This document shows, in pieces, positions 1 to 8,507 of a stretch of DNA of 41,129 bases. Position numbers and translations under genes: made by a program. This DNA is from Oscillatoriales cyanobacterium (lineage in GTDB: Bacteria > Cyanobacteriota > Cyanobacteriia > Cyanobacteriales > Microcoleaceae). Within the stretch, counting starts at the first letter, position 1, and the number at the start of each line of letters is the position of its first letter. The DNA is taken from positions 1-41,129 of the forward strand of contig RDXX01000036.1 of assembly GCA_004292955.1 (NCBI GenBank), read 5' to 3'. The notes under the pieces were generated by a model. That model was not told the DNA's origin and searched no databases. It saw only the letters and a list, made by a program, of their open reading frames with translations.

Positions 1-78
1 TTCTAATAATAATTTTTTGTACGGCACTATACTTGATTTACTTTTTTATACATCATACTTAGTGTACCACTTGTTCGA

Positions 79-334
79 CCTTAAGTAAACCGTATTGCGT
101 TATAATTAGGTACGTAGTTGGGCTTTAGCCCTCTTTTTATATAAAAAGAGGGCTAAAGCCCAACTACGTACCTTTTATTTATATAACAGTTGCATCCCAG
201 ATGCTATCCGACCTTTGAGCGATGCTTTCGGTAGTTTAAAGTTTATTTTTACGACAATTAAACTGTCCTGCTTCGCTCGGGGGAGTAGGGGTAATCTGCC
301 TTAAGTTAACGGTATTGCGTTATAATAATTAGGG
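79..334. repeat. imperfect direct repeat pair flanking a palindrome
   Basis: About 32 bp at 79-110 (CCTTAAGTAAAC then GTATTGCGTTATAAT) recurs with a few changes at 299-334. Between the copies lie the 66-bp palindrome at 108-173 and about 125 bp of unremarkable AT-rich DNA. No coding region is visible in 1-413. The arrangement could be an old insertion with duplicated flank or a tandem duplication. Confidence 0.6.
108..173. repeat. 66-bp perfect palindrome
   Basis: The two 33-base arms (108-140 and 141-173) are exact reverse complements; each outer end reads AGGTACGTAGTTGGGC and the centre is AT-rich. A relative of the same palindrome sits at 36641-36710, and half-copies (GTTGTTGGGCTT and GAAGCCCAACAACGTACC) occur inside the repeats near 13.1-13.3 kb and 30.0-30.3 kb. 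As RNA it would form a very stable hairpin. It looks like an interspersed repeat family rather than a gene-specific terminator. Confidence 0.8.
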
Positions 335-413
335 AAAAACAAACTTATAATATTAGTTAATTGTCAGGCATACTAATCAATGTGTGTCCAGCCCAAAGAC
401 CGAATAAACACGA

Positions 414-626
414 TTAATTTTTTCCATAAATATTGGGCAAATTCATCAATTCCAAAGACTCTTGCCGCACGCGACCCGCCATCGCAGCTAACTGCAAGCT
501 CATAAAAGCATTCAAATCTTCCAAATCACACTTTGACGAGGAAAAAATATGCTGCATTTCATTTTCCGCTTCCAAACTCAGATATCCAGCGTCAATAGCT
601 TGTTTTACAACTTCACGAATCAGCAC
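414..626 (-). CDS. small conserved hypothetical protein (paralogue 1)
   Basis: A 70-residue soluble protein. It is closely similar to its upstream neighbour at 674-907: both share LIR, GYLSLEAEN, the block YDLEDLNAFM / CDLEDLNAFM, QLAAM and QES. It begins at a GTG at 626 with an AAGGA about 11 bases upstream; the corresponding codon position in the paralogue follows an ATG, which supports a start here. No signal peptide, membrane segment or catalytic motif is visible; it is predicted mainly helical. The two genes are on the same strand 47 bases apart and probably arose by tandem duplication. Function unknown; conservation between the two copies supports real coding. Confidence 0.65.
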   Translation of the reverse strand: MLIREVVKQAIDAGYLSLEAENEMQHIFSSSKCDLEDLNAFMSLQLAAMAGRVRQESLELMNLPNIYGKN

Positions 627-673
627 GATCGAAATGTTCCTTACTAAAATTCAAGGTGTCCAAAGCAAAATAA

Positions 674-907
674 TTACCAACAAGCAGTTTCCGAGGCGGT
701 CTCGCCAAATATTTCAAATTGTTTGAGTTCGCGAGACTCTTGTTTTACCAAGCCGGACATGGCTGCTAGTTGCAAATTCATAAAAGCATTTAAGTCTTCC
801 AGGTCATACTTTGTGGTGGTTAACATCCGCCGCAGTTGATTTTCGGCTTCAAGACTTAAATAACCTAGGCTCAGAGCTTGTTGGGCGAGATCGCGAATCA
901 GTACCAT
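674..907 (-). CDS. small conserved hypothetical protein (paralogue 2)
   Basis: A 77-residue protein starting MVLIRDLAQQ at the ATG at 907; a GTG at 958 would add 17 residues, but these have no counterpart in the paralogue at 414-626, so the ATG is preferred. The shared core is GYLSLEAEN, then a divergent stretch, then YDLEDLNAFMNLQLAAM and KQESREL. The C-terminus differs from the paralogue and is longer. No domain recognised. Together with the neighbour it forms a same-strand tandem pair. Confidence 0.65.
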   Translation of the reverse strand: MVLIRDLAQQALSLGYLSLEAENQLRRMLTTTKYDLEDLNAFMNLQLAAMSGLVKQESRELKQFEIFGETASETACW

Positions 908-1069
908 AACACTTGGGAGTTTTATTTGTTGAATAGCCTCAGTATCAACGGTTTTCACTGACTCCGCAGTGACGGCTATTGCTCAATTTGTGTGACATTT
1001 TTAATGGCCGGCCGTGACAGCCGGACTCGCAAAGTGTGACTAAGTGTTTGCACGGGTGTGACATGGATC

Positions 1070-1204
1070 ACGCGGGGGAGAGGGGAGAGGGGGAGATGGG
1101 AGAGGGGGAGAGGGGGGAGCATTTTTCTTATTCCCTTTGACTAATGACTGATGACTGATGACTCATGACTCATGACTCATGACTGATGACTCATGACTCA
1201 TGAC
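1070..1204. repeat. purine tract and seven-base tandem repeats
   Basis: The 959-1273 gap holds no gene. It contains a G/A-only-like tract (about 1074-1120, repeats of GGGAGAG) followed by about eight units of TGACTGA / TGACTCA at 1141-1204. It ends about 70 bases before the next start codon. This is one of several seven-base repeat tracts in the window. Confidence 0.8.
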
Positions 1205-1273
1205 TACTACCTTCTACCTTCAGAAGGCTCTCACCGTCTATAATCAGCAAGTTAAATATTTACGGCAAGACCT

Positions 1274-3022
1274 ATGGAAGCACCACTTAAAGATTTGTTA
1301 CAACAAATAGCCAGATTATCGGAAACTTATGCTAATTTAGCCGATCGACTCTCCCAAGCAGCCAAACAACTGCAAGACTCGGGCTTTCCTCCCTCGGACA
1401 GCTTACTTCAAGAAATTAGCGCCTACAGCCGAAACTTTGCAGAAGTCCAAAAAAAAGCACTCGAACTCAATAAATCCGCCCTCGCCCCAGGGGAAATTGC
1501 TTCCCTCAAAGACATTCAAAACTTAGTCGAGACAGCCACAGCTTCCGCTGGTAAAGCAGGAATTCGCGATGCAGCTTTGAAAGTGCTCGATCGAGTATTG
1601 GCGATCGCCCACCGCGAACAAAGCGACTTCGCGCCCTTACAATCAGTTCATGGCAGAGCTCGGGAACTTCACCGCGCCATTTCCGAATCCGCCCCAACTC
1701 AACTGCATTCCGACGCAGAATCCTTAGTGGGCGGCAAACACCCAGTTGCAGCAGTGCTCGCCCTGGTGGAGCAGCAAGACAAACTAGATGACGAACAGTG
1801 GGTGATCCTCGAAGAAACAGTCAGCGCCGCTTTTGGGAAACAAATAGCCGTCGCCATTTCCAGAGGCAAATTAACCGTTTCGCAGATGGTAAAAGCAGCA
1901 CCTGCGAAAGTCGAGCCCGTATTTCAAGCAGCAACCGAACCAAAAATCAGCACCGAACCTCTACCGGAAGTTATTATCATCCCCTCGGGAAATGCGGCGC
2001 CGAAACAAGTTACAGTTGCACCACAAATCCAAATTTTGGAATCCCCCGCCACGACGGCGCCCATGCACGAGGTGATTATCGTTCCTAGCGTGGAAGTACC
2101 TAAATCCCTCCAAGCAACCGGTTTCGGCAACATTGTGTTTGGGGCACCTCGCGAGATTCAACAAGTGCCAGTAGAGGGCGGTTTGGGATTGAAAGTGTTG
2201 GCGCACATTCAAGGAATTGGCGATCGCACTTTTAGCGCTCAAGAATACGCCGGCACTAAAGGTAAAGGCCTCCGCGTTGAAGGATTTCAAATTAATATTG
2301 AGCCACAAATTCCTGGCTTAACAGTCGAGTATATGGCTCATGTCGAAGGTGTTGGCGATACCCCTTGGATTGGCGAAGGGGAATTAGCCGGTTTTCGCGG
2401 TCAAGCGAAACGAATTGAAGGATTTGCCGTGCGGTTGAGCGGGCCGCAAGCTGATAAGTATGACGTATTCTATACTGCTCACATTCAGAATATCGGCGAC
2501 ACCAACGTGTCCTCCAACGGCGAATATTGCGGCACTCGCGGCAAAGGTTTGAGAATAGAAGGGATCAAGGTTTGGATTGCGCCGTCTGCGAGTTCTCAAG
2601 TTGCGACGCCTGTGGGTTTAAAAGTGTTGGCGCACATTCAAGGAATTGGCGATCGCACTTTTAGCGATAAAGAATACGCCGGTACTAAAGCTCAAGGCCG
2701 CCGAGTCGAAGGTTTTCAAATTAAAATAGAGCCTCCGGTTCCCGGTTTAAATTTGCAGTACATGGCTCACGTTGAAGGAGTTGGCGATACTGCTTGGATT
2801 GAGGAAGGGGAATTAGCCGGTTTCCGGGGTAAAGCCAAGCGCATTGAAGGATTTGCAGCACGGCTGACTGGGGTGAAAGCTGATAATTACGATGTATTTT
2901 ACACCGCTCACATTCAAAATGTGGGTGATACTCCTGTTGGTTCTAACGGTCAATATTGCGGCACTCGCGGCAAAGGTTTGAGGGTTGAGGGGATGACGGT
3001 TTGGGTTGAGGCTAAGGGGTAA
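1274..3022 (+). CDS. ChW-like (hydrophobic W) repeat protein
   Basis: A 582-residue protein. Residues 1-200 are charged and helix-rich with no signal peptide seen. Residues about 205-290 form a Pro/Ala/Val-rich linker with a repeated VIIIPS / VIIVPS motif. Residues about 304-430 and 446-580 are two copies of a three-repeat block, six repeats in total, each of the form AHIQ-x-IGD ... AGT/AGF-x-GK ... R-x-EG-F-x-I. This matches the architecture of clostridial hydrophobic W (ChW) repeats (HVQ-x-GW ... AGT-x-G ... R-x-EA), but the signature GW is GD in every repeat. The two blocks are also near identical in DNA (about 45 identical bases at 2189 and 2617), so the duplication is recent or homogenised. 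ChW proteins are usually surface or substrate-binding; the role here is unknown. Confidence 0.8.
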   Translation: MEAPLKDLLQQIARLSETYANLADRLSQAAKQLQDSGFPPSDSLLQEISAYSRNFAEVQKKALELNKSALAPGEIASLKDIQNLVETATASAGKAGIRDAALKVLDRVLAIAHREQSDFAPLQSVHGRARELHRAISESAPTQLHSDAESLVGGKHPVAAVLALVEQQDKLDDEQWVILEETVSAAFGKQIAVAISRGKLTVSQMVKAAPAKVEPVFQAATEPKISTEPLPEVIIIPSGNAAPKQVTVAPQIQILESPATTAPMHEVIIVPSVEVPKSLQATGFGNIVFGAPREIQQVPVEGGLGLKVLAHIQGIGDRTFSAQEYAGTKGKGLRVEGFQINIEPQIPGLTVEYMAHVEGVGDTPWIGEGELAGFRGQAKRIEGFAVRLSGPQADKYDVFYTAHIQNIGDTNVSSNGEYCGTRGKGLRIEGIKVWIAPSASSQVATPVGLKVLAHIQGIGDRTFSDKEYAGTKAQGRRVEGFQIKIEPPVPGLNLQYMAHVEGVGDTAWIEEGELAGFRGKAKRIEGFAARLTGVKADNYDVFYTAHIQNVGDTPVGSNGQYCGTRGKGLRVEGMTVWVEAKG

Positions 3023-3030
3023 AAATGATA

Positions 3031-3068
3031 AATGAATGGAAAATTTTAATTTAAATTTTCCATTCATT
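3031..3068. terminator. 16-bp hairpin after the ChW-like gene
   Basis: A perfect 16-bp stem (3031-3046 with 3053-3068, arms beginning AATGAATGG) with a six-base loop starts 8 bases after the stop codon. It is AT-rich and is not followed by a T run, so it may be a processing or stability hairpin rather than a classical terminator. Confidence 0.5.
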
Positions 3069-3086
3069 AAGTACCCGAATCAGTAG

Positions 3087-3143
3087 GGTGCGTCAGTTCG
3101 CATTATTTTTGCCAAAAACTAACAATTTTGAAGCTGACGCACC
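3087..3143. repeat. GGTGCGTCAG inverted repeat
   Basis: GGTGCGTCAG at 3087-3096 pairs exactly with CTGACGCACC at 3134-3143. A related pair (GGTGCGTCGCTA with TAGCGACACACC) lies at 36881-36936. It has the look of a small interspersed palindromic repeat; function unknown. Confidence 0.5.
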
Positions 3144-3156
3144 AGCCAATAAATGG

Positions 3157-3265
3157 TATAGCCTTTCTCAAAAAGATGAGGTATAACTGACAGCTTATAT
3201 AACCGCTTAAACCAAGAGGGCTCTCTTCCCAACAACGTCCGCGAATCTTTGTGAGAACCGCTATA
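3157..3265. mobile_element. TATAGC-ended MITE-like repeat (family B), copy 1
   Basis: The 109-bp segment begins TATAGCCTTTCTCA and ends TGAGAACCGCTATA, imperfect inverted repeats of each other. The interior (ATGAGGTAT, ACTGACAGCTTATATAACC, AAGAGGGCT) is shared with copies near 13.2 and 30.1-30.3 kb. No reading frame is present. The TA at both ends would fit a TA target as used by IS630/Tc1-mariner elements; that assignment is inference. Confidence 0.65.
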
Positions 3266-3295
3266 CGTCAGAACGATACTTTATACTTTATGTGC

Positions 3296-3463
3296 TTATT
3301 CAGAATCCCAAAATTGACAGCAATATGTCTCTTTGACCATTTCAGCTTGAATTTTTTGGTTGATTTCGGAGCGATTGAGTTCCCAGTTGCGGATGGTATG
3401 CACAATATCGATACCGGCCCAAATCAACATTCCGAGGACGATCGCACCAATTAAATATTCCAT
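3296..3463 (-). CDS. small single-span membrane protein (short paralogue)
   Basis: A 55-residue protein starting MEYLIGAIVLGMLIWAG. Residues 3-24 form one membrane segment, followed by a charged tail with RNWELNRSE. It is clearly paralogous to the protein encoded at 3602-3955 on the same strand (MEYLIAAIVLGMLIWAG, then RNWEPNQSE), from which it differs by lacking the C-terminal 60 or so residues and by ending in a short Cys-containing tail (ETYCCQFWDSE). Conservation of frame and of the N-terminal 45 residues supports a real gene despite its size. Function unknown. Confidence 0.6.
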   Translation of the reverse strand: MEYLIGAIVLGMLIWAGIDIVHTIRNWELNRSEINQKIQAEMVKETYCCQFWDSE

Positions 3464-3601
3464 AGCTTTTTAAAAGGTTGAGGTTTTCTGGATCTGATCT
3501 AGCGCGGTAATTAACAGCAAATGGGATGAAAATTGTCGCAGTTGAGTGGGAATTTTCACATTTATTCTTTAGTCAGCTAGGAGTGGACTTCATTTTAACT
3601 G

Positions 3602-3955
3602 TTAATCAACCTTCCAAAGCTGCCAAGAGACTATGATGTTTTTTACCCGATCGCCCTGCTTAATGGTGCAGCAGGTGCGATAAGCTTTCAGCAGCATGGG
3701 CGATCGCACTTGGAGCAGTTTCGCAACCCGCGGCTTCGGCGGCACAGTGGCTGGCGTGGAGTGCGTGTCCGACTGTTTTCGCCCCAGAGTCGCGCCGTCA
3801 GCTACAAAACCATTAGCTTCGTACTGGCCCATTTCGGCTTGCATCTTCCTGTTAAACTCAGATTGATTCGGTTCCCAGTTGCGGACTGTTTGGACAATCT
3901 CGATCCCAGCCCAAATTAGCATTCCGAGGACGATCGCAGCAATCAAGTATTCCAT
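3602..3955 (-). CDS. small single-span membrane protein (long paralogue)
   Basis: A 117-residue protein when started at the ATG at 3955 (MEYLIAAIVLG). The frame stays open further upstream, but that extension overlaps the divergent antitoxin promoter region, and the alignment with the paralogue at 3296-3463 begins exactly at MEYLI, which fixes the start. Residues 3-24 span the membrane; residues 30-50 are charged; residues about 60-117 are a basic, Pro/Thr-containing tail ending in QLWKVD. No known domain is recognised. It lies about 120 bases divergent from the toxin-antitoxin operon. Confidence 0.6.
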   Translation of the reverse strand: MEYLIAAIVLGMLIWAGIEIVQTVRNWEPNQSEFNRKMQAEMGQYEANGFVADGATLGRKQSDTHSTPATVPPKPRVAKLLQVRSPMLLKAYRTCCTIKQGDRVKNIIVSWQLWKVD

Positions 3956-4078
3956 AGCTTTATGAAAAATTGAGGTTAGCTTTATATAATTTAACGCAGC
4001 AATTGCCAAGAAACAGGAAGGCAATGACAGCACTTTGCTAGCATAATGATGAATATTCCTTTCGATACTAGAGGCAAT

Positions 4079-4303
4079 ATGGCAACAATTACGATTCGCA
4101 ATGTGCCAGATCAATTGGTCGATCGCATCAAACGGCTTGCGGAACAAAAGGGAGTTTCGATGGAGCAGGAAATTCGCGATCTGCTACAAAGCCGTTATGT
4201 GCAGCGGGGCGCGGTGATCGATCGCATCCGTCGGCGTTGGGACATTCTGCCGGTGCAAACGGCTAGCCAACTGCAAGACTGGAAAGAGCAAGGACGACCC
4301 TGA
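4079..4303 (+). CDS. FitA-like ribbon-helix-helix antitoxin
   Basis: A 74-residue protein starting MATITIRNVPDQLVDRIKRLA. Residues 2-10 form the DNA-contacting strand and residues 12-45 the two helices of an RHH/Arc-type fold (ITIRNVP, then EQKGVSMEQEIRDLL); the tail from residue about 50 would wrap the toxin. An upstream in-frame ATG at 4046 would add 11 residues, but the RHH strand normally sits at the very N-terminus, so 4079 is preferred. The stop TGA overlaps the start ATG of the toxin (TGATG), indicating translational coupling. By analogy with FitAB/VapBC it would bind and neutralise the PIN toxin and autorepress the operon. Confidence 0.85.
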   Translation: MATITIRNVPDQLVDRIKRLAEQKGVSMEQEIRDLLQSRYVQRGAVIDRIRRRWDILPVQTASQLQDWKEQGRP

Positions 4304-4695
4304 TGGTAATTGATACAATGGTGTTCGCTTATGCGCTGTTGCGGGTGGAGAATCATCACGAGCAGGCGATCGCAGCCTTAGAGACAGCAGAGCAGATTAT
4401 TGTGCCCGATTCGCTATTTGCCGAGTTGGGTAATGTGGTATGGCAATGGATTCAGTTTCGGCAGTTGCCAATTGAAACAGGGCTAGAGGTGCTAGACGAT
4501 GCAGAGGCATTAATCGATAAGATTGTCCCTAGCGCTCAGGTTCGAGAGATTGCTTTGGAGCTAGCAGTCGGGGCCAATCATTCGTTTTATGATGCGTTAT
4601 TTGTCGCGGTGGCAATTCGGGAGGAAGTTCAAGTGATTACGTTCGATCGCAAACTAGCGGCAAAGTTTCCCGATCGAGTCCAGCTTTTAGAATAA
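4303..4695 (+). CDS. PIN-domain ribonuclease toxin (VapC family)
   Basis: A 130-residue PIN-domain protein. The acidic metal-binding residues are visible: D4 in VIDTMVFAYAL, E41 in SLFAELGN, D97 in HSFYDALFVA and D115 in VITFDRKL. The length is typical of VapC toxins, which are Mg-dependent endoribonucleases cutting tRNA or rRNA. It is translationally coupled to the RHH antitoxin upstream (four-base TGATG overlap). All four catalytic acids are present, so it is predicted active; the RNA target cannot be inferred. Confidence 0.88.
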   Translation: MVIDTMVFAYALLRVENHHEQAIAALETAEQIIVPDSLFAELGNVVWQWIQFRQLPIETGLEVLDDAEALIDKIVPSAQVREIALELAVGANHSFYDALFVAVAIREEVQVITFDRKLAAKFPDRVQLLE

Positions 4696-4831
4696 CGATG
4701 ATGCCTGTCAAAAGGTCGGCATACCGTGATTTGTTAAATTGGTTAAAAGTTATCGTTGAAAGAGCGCTAAAAGCTTCAAAAACAGTAGTTAAGTTTAATC
4801 AAATTTTGTATAGTCAACTGGTAAAAGTGCT

Positions 4832-6892
4832 ATGACACAAAATCCTAATGAAGCTAGAGAATACGATGCTGTCCTTGGCAGTGAGGCTCCAATGCCAACT
4901 AACGCCGCTGTTTTGGGAGGCATCGAAGGTGTAAAGATGCGCTTGGCGAGTGCAGTTGTCGAGCAACGAATTGCTGCCGTTTTAGATGCGCCCAAGTATG
5001 GAGAAGCTGGTTTAGATTTGGTGATTCGGGTTTTGCAGGATGAATCAGACCAGGTACAAAGAGCTGCATATCGGCTATTGCGGGAAAGGACAGAGCCGAG
5101 AGTTAAACAGATTTTACAAGAGTACAATCCCTGGCGACTTTTTGAGCGCTTGTATAAAAGTAATTTTGATTGGCATTCAAGTTCGGTTAATTCCGTCGCT
5201 ATCAGCCCTGATGGACGAACGATTGTTAGTGCAAGTGACGACACAACAATTAAAGTCTGGAATCTGGACACAGGGGAATCGATCAGAACTCTTGAAGGAC
5301 ATTCACACGCGGTTTATTCCGTTGCCATCAGCTCGGATGGGCAAACTCTTGTAAGTGGGGGTTGGGACAATATTAAAGTCTGGAACCTGGACACTGGGGA
5401 ATTAATCAGAACTTTTGCAGGAGATTTAAATTATTCCGTAGCCATCAGCACAGATGGGCAAACTCTTGTGAGTGGGAGTGGGGACAATATTACAGTCTGG
5501 AATCTGCACACAGGGGAATCGATCAGAACTCTCGAAGGACATTCAGACGAGGTTACATCCGTCGCCATCAGCCCGAATGGACAAACTTTGGTGAGTGCGA
5601 GTAGGGACAAAACAATCAAAGTCTGGAATCTGCACACCGGGAAATTAATCAGAACGTTTGCAGAACCTTCAAACTCAGTTTATTCCGTTGCCATCAGCCC
5701 GGATGGGCAAACTCTTGTGAGTGGGAGTGGAGACCGTACTATCAAAGTCTGGAATCTGCATAGGGGAGAATTAACCAGAACCCTTTCAGGACATTCAATG
5801 AGCGTTAATTGCGCCGTCATCAGCCCGGACGGGCAAACTCTTGTGAGTGCGAGTTGGGACAAAACTATCAAAATCTGGAAGCTGCACACCGGGGAATTGA
5901 TCGGAACTCTCGAAGGACATTCAAGCTCAATTTATTCCGTAACGATCGGCACAGATGGGCAAACTCTTGTGAGTGGGGGTTACGACCAAACCATCAAAGT
6001 ATGGAATCTGCAAGCCAGGGAATTGATCAGAACCTTTGGAGAACATTCAGACGTAGTTAATTCTGTTGCCATCAGCCCAGATGGGGGAACTCTTGTGAGT
6101 GCGAGTAGGGACAAAACAATCAAAGTCTGGAATCTGGACACAGGGGAATCGATCAGAACTCTTGAAGGACATTCAGATGCAGTTAATTCCGCAGCCATCA
6201 GCCCGGATGGGCTAACTATTGCGAGTGGGAGTTACAAAACCATCAAAATCTGGAATCTGGATACTGGGGAATTGATCAGAACTCTTGAAGGACATTCACA
6301 CCAGGTTAATTCTATTGCCATCACTCCGAATGGGCTAACTCTGGTGAGTGGCGGTTGGGACACCATCAAAGTATGGAATCTACACACAGGGGAATTGAGC
6401 AAAACCCTTGTAGGAAATTCACACGGGGTTAATTGCGTTGCCATCAGCCCGGACGGGCAAACTTTCGTTAGTGGAGATTGCCAGAACACCCTCGAAGTTT
6501 GGAATATGGAAACCGGGGAATCGATCGGAACTTTTGCAGGACATTCAGATTTAATTAGTTCCATAGCCATTAGCCCGGATGGGCAAACCCTTGTCAGCGG
6601 GGGTGGGGGTTACGACAAAACAATTAAAGTCTGGAATCTGCACACCGGGGTATTGAACAGAACTTTTGCAGGACATTCACGATCAGTTAATTCCGTCGCC
6701 ATCAGCCCTGATGGGCAAACTATTGTGAGTGGAAGTGATGACAACACTATTAAAGTTTGGAGCCTGCACACCGGGGAATTGATTAGAACTCTCGAAGGAC
6801 ATTCACACGAGGTTAAATCCGTTGCCATCAGCTCGGATGGGCAAACTCTTGTGAGCAGCGCTCGGGAAATTGTAGTGTGGGGTGTGCGGTAA
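4832..6892 (+). CDS. WD40 repeat protein with HEAT-like N-terminus
   Basis: A 686-residue protein. Residues 1-105 look like a short HEAT-type helical region (LDLVIRVLQDESDQVQRAAYRLL). From about residue 108 there are 14 WD40 repeats of about 40 residues, each with VAISPDGQTLVSG...D..IKVWNL.TGE..RTL.GHS, enough for two seven-bladed propellers. Repeats 2, 3, 9 and 10 are shortened before the IKVW strand and the final one is cut down. Repeats are very similar to each other in DNA, suggesting expansion by recombination. No kinase, NACHT or effector domain is attached, so the likely role is protein scaffolding in the cytoplasm; partners unknown. Confidence 0.9.
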   Translation: MTQNPNEAREYDAVLGSEAPMPTNAAVLGGIEGVKMRLASAVVEQRIAAVLDAPKYGEAGLDLVIRVLQDESDQVQRAAYRLLRERTEPRVKQILQEYNPWRLFERLYKSNFDWHSSSVNSVAISPDGRTIVSASDDTTIKVWNLDTGESIRTLEGHSHAVYSVAISSDGQTLVSGGWDNIKVWNLDTGELIRTFAGDLNYSVAISTDGQTLVSGSGDNITVWNLHTGESIRTLEGHSDEVTSVAISPNGQTLVSASRDKTIKVWNLHTGKLIRTFAEPSNSVYSVAISPDGQTLVSGSGDRTIKVWNLHRGELTRTLSGHSMSVNCAVISPDGQTLVSASWDKTIKIWKLHTGELIGTLEGHSSSIYSVTIGTDGQTLVSGGYDQTIKVWNLQARELIRTFGEHSDVVNSVAISPDGGTLVSASRDKTIKVWNLDTGESIRTLEGHSDAVNSAAISPDGLTIASGSYKTIKIWNLDTGELIRTLEGHSHQVNSIAITPNGLTLVSGGWDTIKVWNLHTGELSKTLVGNSHGVNCVAISPDGQTFVSGDCQNTLEVWNMETGESIGTFAGHSDLISSIAISPDGQTLVSGGGGYDKTIKVWNLHTGVLNRTFAGHSRSVNSVAISPDGQTIVSGSDDNTIKVWSLHTGELIRTLEGHSHEVKSVAISSDGQTLVSSAREIVVWGVR

Positions 6893-7088
6893 AGTTTTTG
6901 TTGGGTAGAGTTTCGATTCGCAATGTACTCGACAAAACTGGACAACCAGACCAATAATCCGTCACTCAACTCGATGACTTATTTCCCTTGCAACACCGTG
7001 CCGTTCGAGGAGAATTGTAACCCCCATTAATATCATTTACAGTAATTAATAGCGAAACAAAACCTATAATGGTGAAGTAGAAAAAATC

Positions 7089-7715
7089 ATGCCATACAGT
7101 CAATTTACTACGATCGCCAAAGCGAAACAAGCTTTCGGTCTGACAGTCCAAGAAGGAACTCGCTTTATACCTCCGCTAAGCCCGATCGCACCCTCAGACA
7201 TCCTCAGCGGCACCCTCCAAGATAGCCTCCCCATCGTCGCTACATCGGGAAGTGAAAAAGCGCGATCGGAAGGGATTATCTATCCGGTGCTGCTGGAAGT
7301 GAGGCGGATTCTCGATCGCCAAATTAGCCTTTTCTCCGGCGAAGATTTCACGATCGACGAAGCTGTCGGACTGAATGGAGTGTTTGATTTTCTGCTGGCG
7401 CGATCGTCCGAAGTGCTAGAAATTGAAGCCCCCGCCGTTGTAATTGTCGAAGCTAAAAAGACCGACCTCAAAAGCGGATTGGGTCAATGTATTGCCGAAA
7501 TGGTTGCCGCTCAACGCTTTAATCAAGCCAAAGAAAAAAACATCCCCATCATCTATGGGAGCGTGAGTAATGGCATTCAATGGCAATTTATCAAACTCGA
7601 AAACCAAATTGTGACGATCGACTTATCCGTCTATCCTCTGCCCCCAGTCGAGCAAATCCTCAGCTTTTTCGTTTGGATGATCCAGAATGGTGCTGTTAAC
7701 TCAGAAACAATTTAA
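7089..7715 (+). CDS. PD-(D/E)XK nuclease-like protein (paralogue 1)
   Basis: A 208-residue protein. The pattern D100 in GVFDFLLA, E121-A-K123 in VIVEAKKTD and Q133 in [13 protein letters not shown] resembles the D...ExK...Q core of PD-(D/E)XK nucleases, and E70 on an earlier helix fits the usual first acid. It is a paralogue of the protein encoded at 22758-23357 (shared SERI/SEGI-ISP/YPVLLE, DFLL, ExK, Q-AAQ-MVAAQ, the last part [16 protein letters not shown] against IPAVFGCVTSGVVWRF). Such proteins are common in cyanobacteria and usually unannotated. The 3' end overlaps the convergent cobS by four bases. Nuclease activity is inference only. Confidence 0.7.
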   Translation: MPYSQFTTIAKAKQAFGLTVQEGTRFIPPLSPIAPSDILSGTLQDSLPIVATSGSEKARSEGIIYPVLLEVRRILDRQISLFSGEDFTIDEAVGLNGVFDFLLARSSEVLEIEAPAVVIVEAKKTDLKSGLGQCIAEMVAAQRFNQAKEKNIPIIYGSVSNGIQWQFIKLENQIVTIDLSVYPLPPVEQILSFFVWMIQNGAVNSETI

Positions 7716-8506
7716 CCTTGCAATGCCGCCAACAGACATAACAACAAAGCCTCAGTCCACTCAACAACAGCACCGTAAGTATCGCCCGTGTGGCCGCCCA
7801 AACGGTGGTTAAACCAGGCTCCGGCAAAAATTCCGATCGCACTTCCCCCCAAAGCCATCCCCACCGCCAACAGCCAGCGATCGCCCTCCAAGACAACTTG
7901 CAGCACGCTCAAACTCAGCAGCAACAGCACTCCTGGGATAAAATCAAAAGGTGAATAAATCGATTCTTTATGAAAAGCTCCCTTCCCCTCCGGGCGGAGA
8001 TACGGATAGCGGGCGATCGCCACCAGTTGGGCCCACCTCCCCCAACCCGCCACACCCATCAAAGCCAACCACCGATAGTTACTCAAGTCCGAGAGCGCGG
8101 CAGTTTTGAGCAGGACGATCGCGATCGCAGCCATCGCTCCAAAAGCCCCTGTAACGCTGTCCCGCATCACTTCCAGCCTGCGAACCGGGTCGGGGACTGC
8201 CAGCCCGTCCGCCGCGTCCATCGCCCCGTCTAGGTGCAGCCCGCCAGTCACCGCGATGCCTAAAACTACCACCAAGGCCGATCGAGTCAGAGCAGGCATA
8301 CCCAACAACTGCAACCCAAAATCCGCGAGTCCCAGCATCCCACCAATCAAAAGCCCGATCGCCGGTGCCAAGCGAGCAATGCCCCGAAACTCCAAAGTCC
8401 AAGACATCGGTACCGGCAAGCAAGTATAAAAAGCGACGGCCGCTGCGATGGCAGCACCTTGATTCCGGAAAAAGTCGATCGTAGAGCGAACCAATTTATC
8501 ATCCAT
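7712..8506 (-). CDS. cobS: adenosylcobinamide-GDP ribazoletransferase (cobalamin synthase)
   Basis: A 264-residue polytopic membrane enzyme that joins adenosylcobinamide-GDP and alpha-ribazole in the last steps of cobalamin assembly. Recognised by FYTCLPVP near the N-terminus, the family motif [15 protein letters not shown] with its acidic metal-binding residues, and the [14 protein letters not shown] segment, followed by alternating hydrophobic spans and an N-terminal-like HR-GG-TGDTYGA motif near the C-terminus. Length is normal. The start ATG lies only one base from the boundary of an IS200/IS605 relic, whose GGGGAG supplies an ideally placed ribosome-binding site seven bases upstream. The gene is convergent with and overlaps its neighbour at 7089-7715 by four bases. 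Confidence 0.93.
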   Translation of the reverse strand: MDDKLVRSTIDFFRNQGAAIAAAVAFYTCLPVPMSWTLEFRGIARLAPAIGLLIGGMLGLADFGLQLLGMPALTRSALVVVLGIAVTGGLHLDGAMDAADGLAVPDPVRRLEVMRDSVTGAFGAMAAIAIVLLKTAALSDLSNYRWLALMGVAGWGRWAQLVAIARYPYLRPEGKGAFHKESIYSPFDFIPGVLLLLSLSVLQVVLEGDRWLLAVGMALGGSAIGIFAGAWFNHRLGGHTGDTYGAVVEWTEALLLCLLAALQG

Positions 8507-8507
8507 C

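Noticed and set aside
1798..2308. Alternative frames inside the ChW-like gene
   Set aside because: No domain; the main frame has clear repeats and codon structure.
5431..6969. Long minus-strand frames opposite the WD40 gene
   Set aside because: They are shadows of the repeated WD40 sequence and contain no independent domain.
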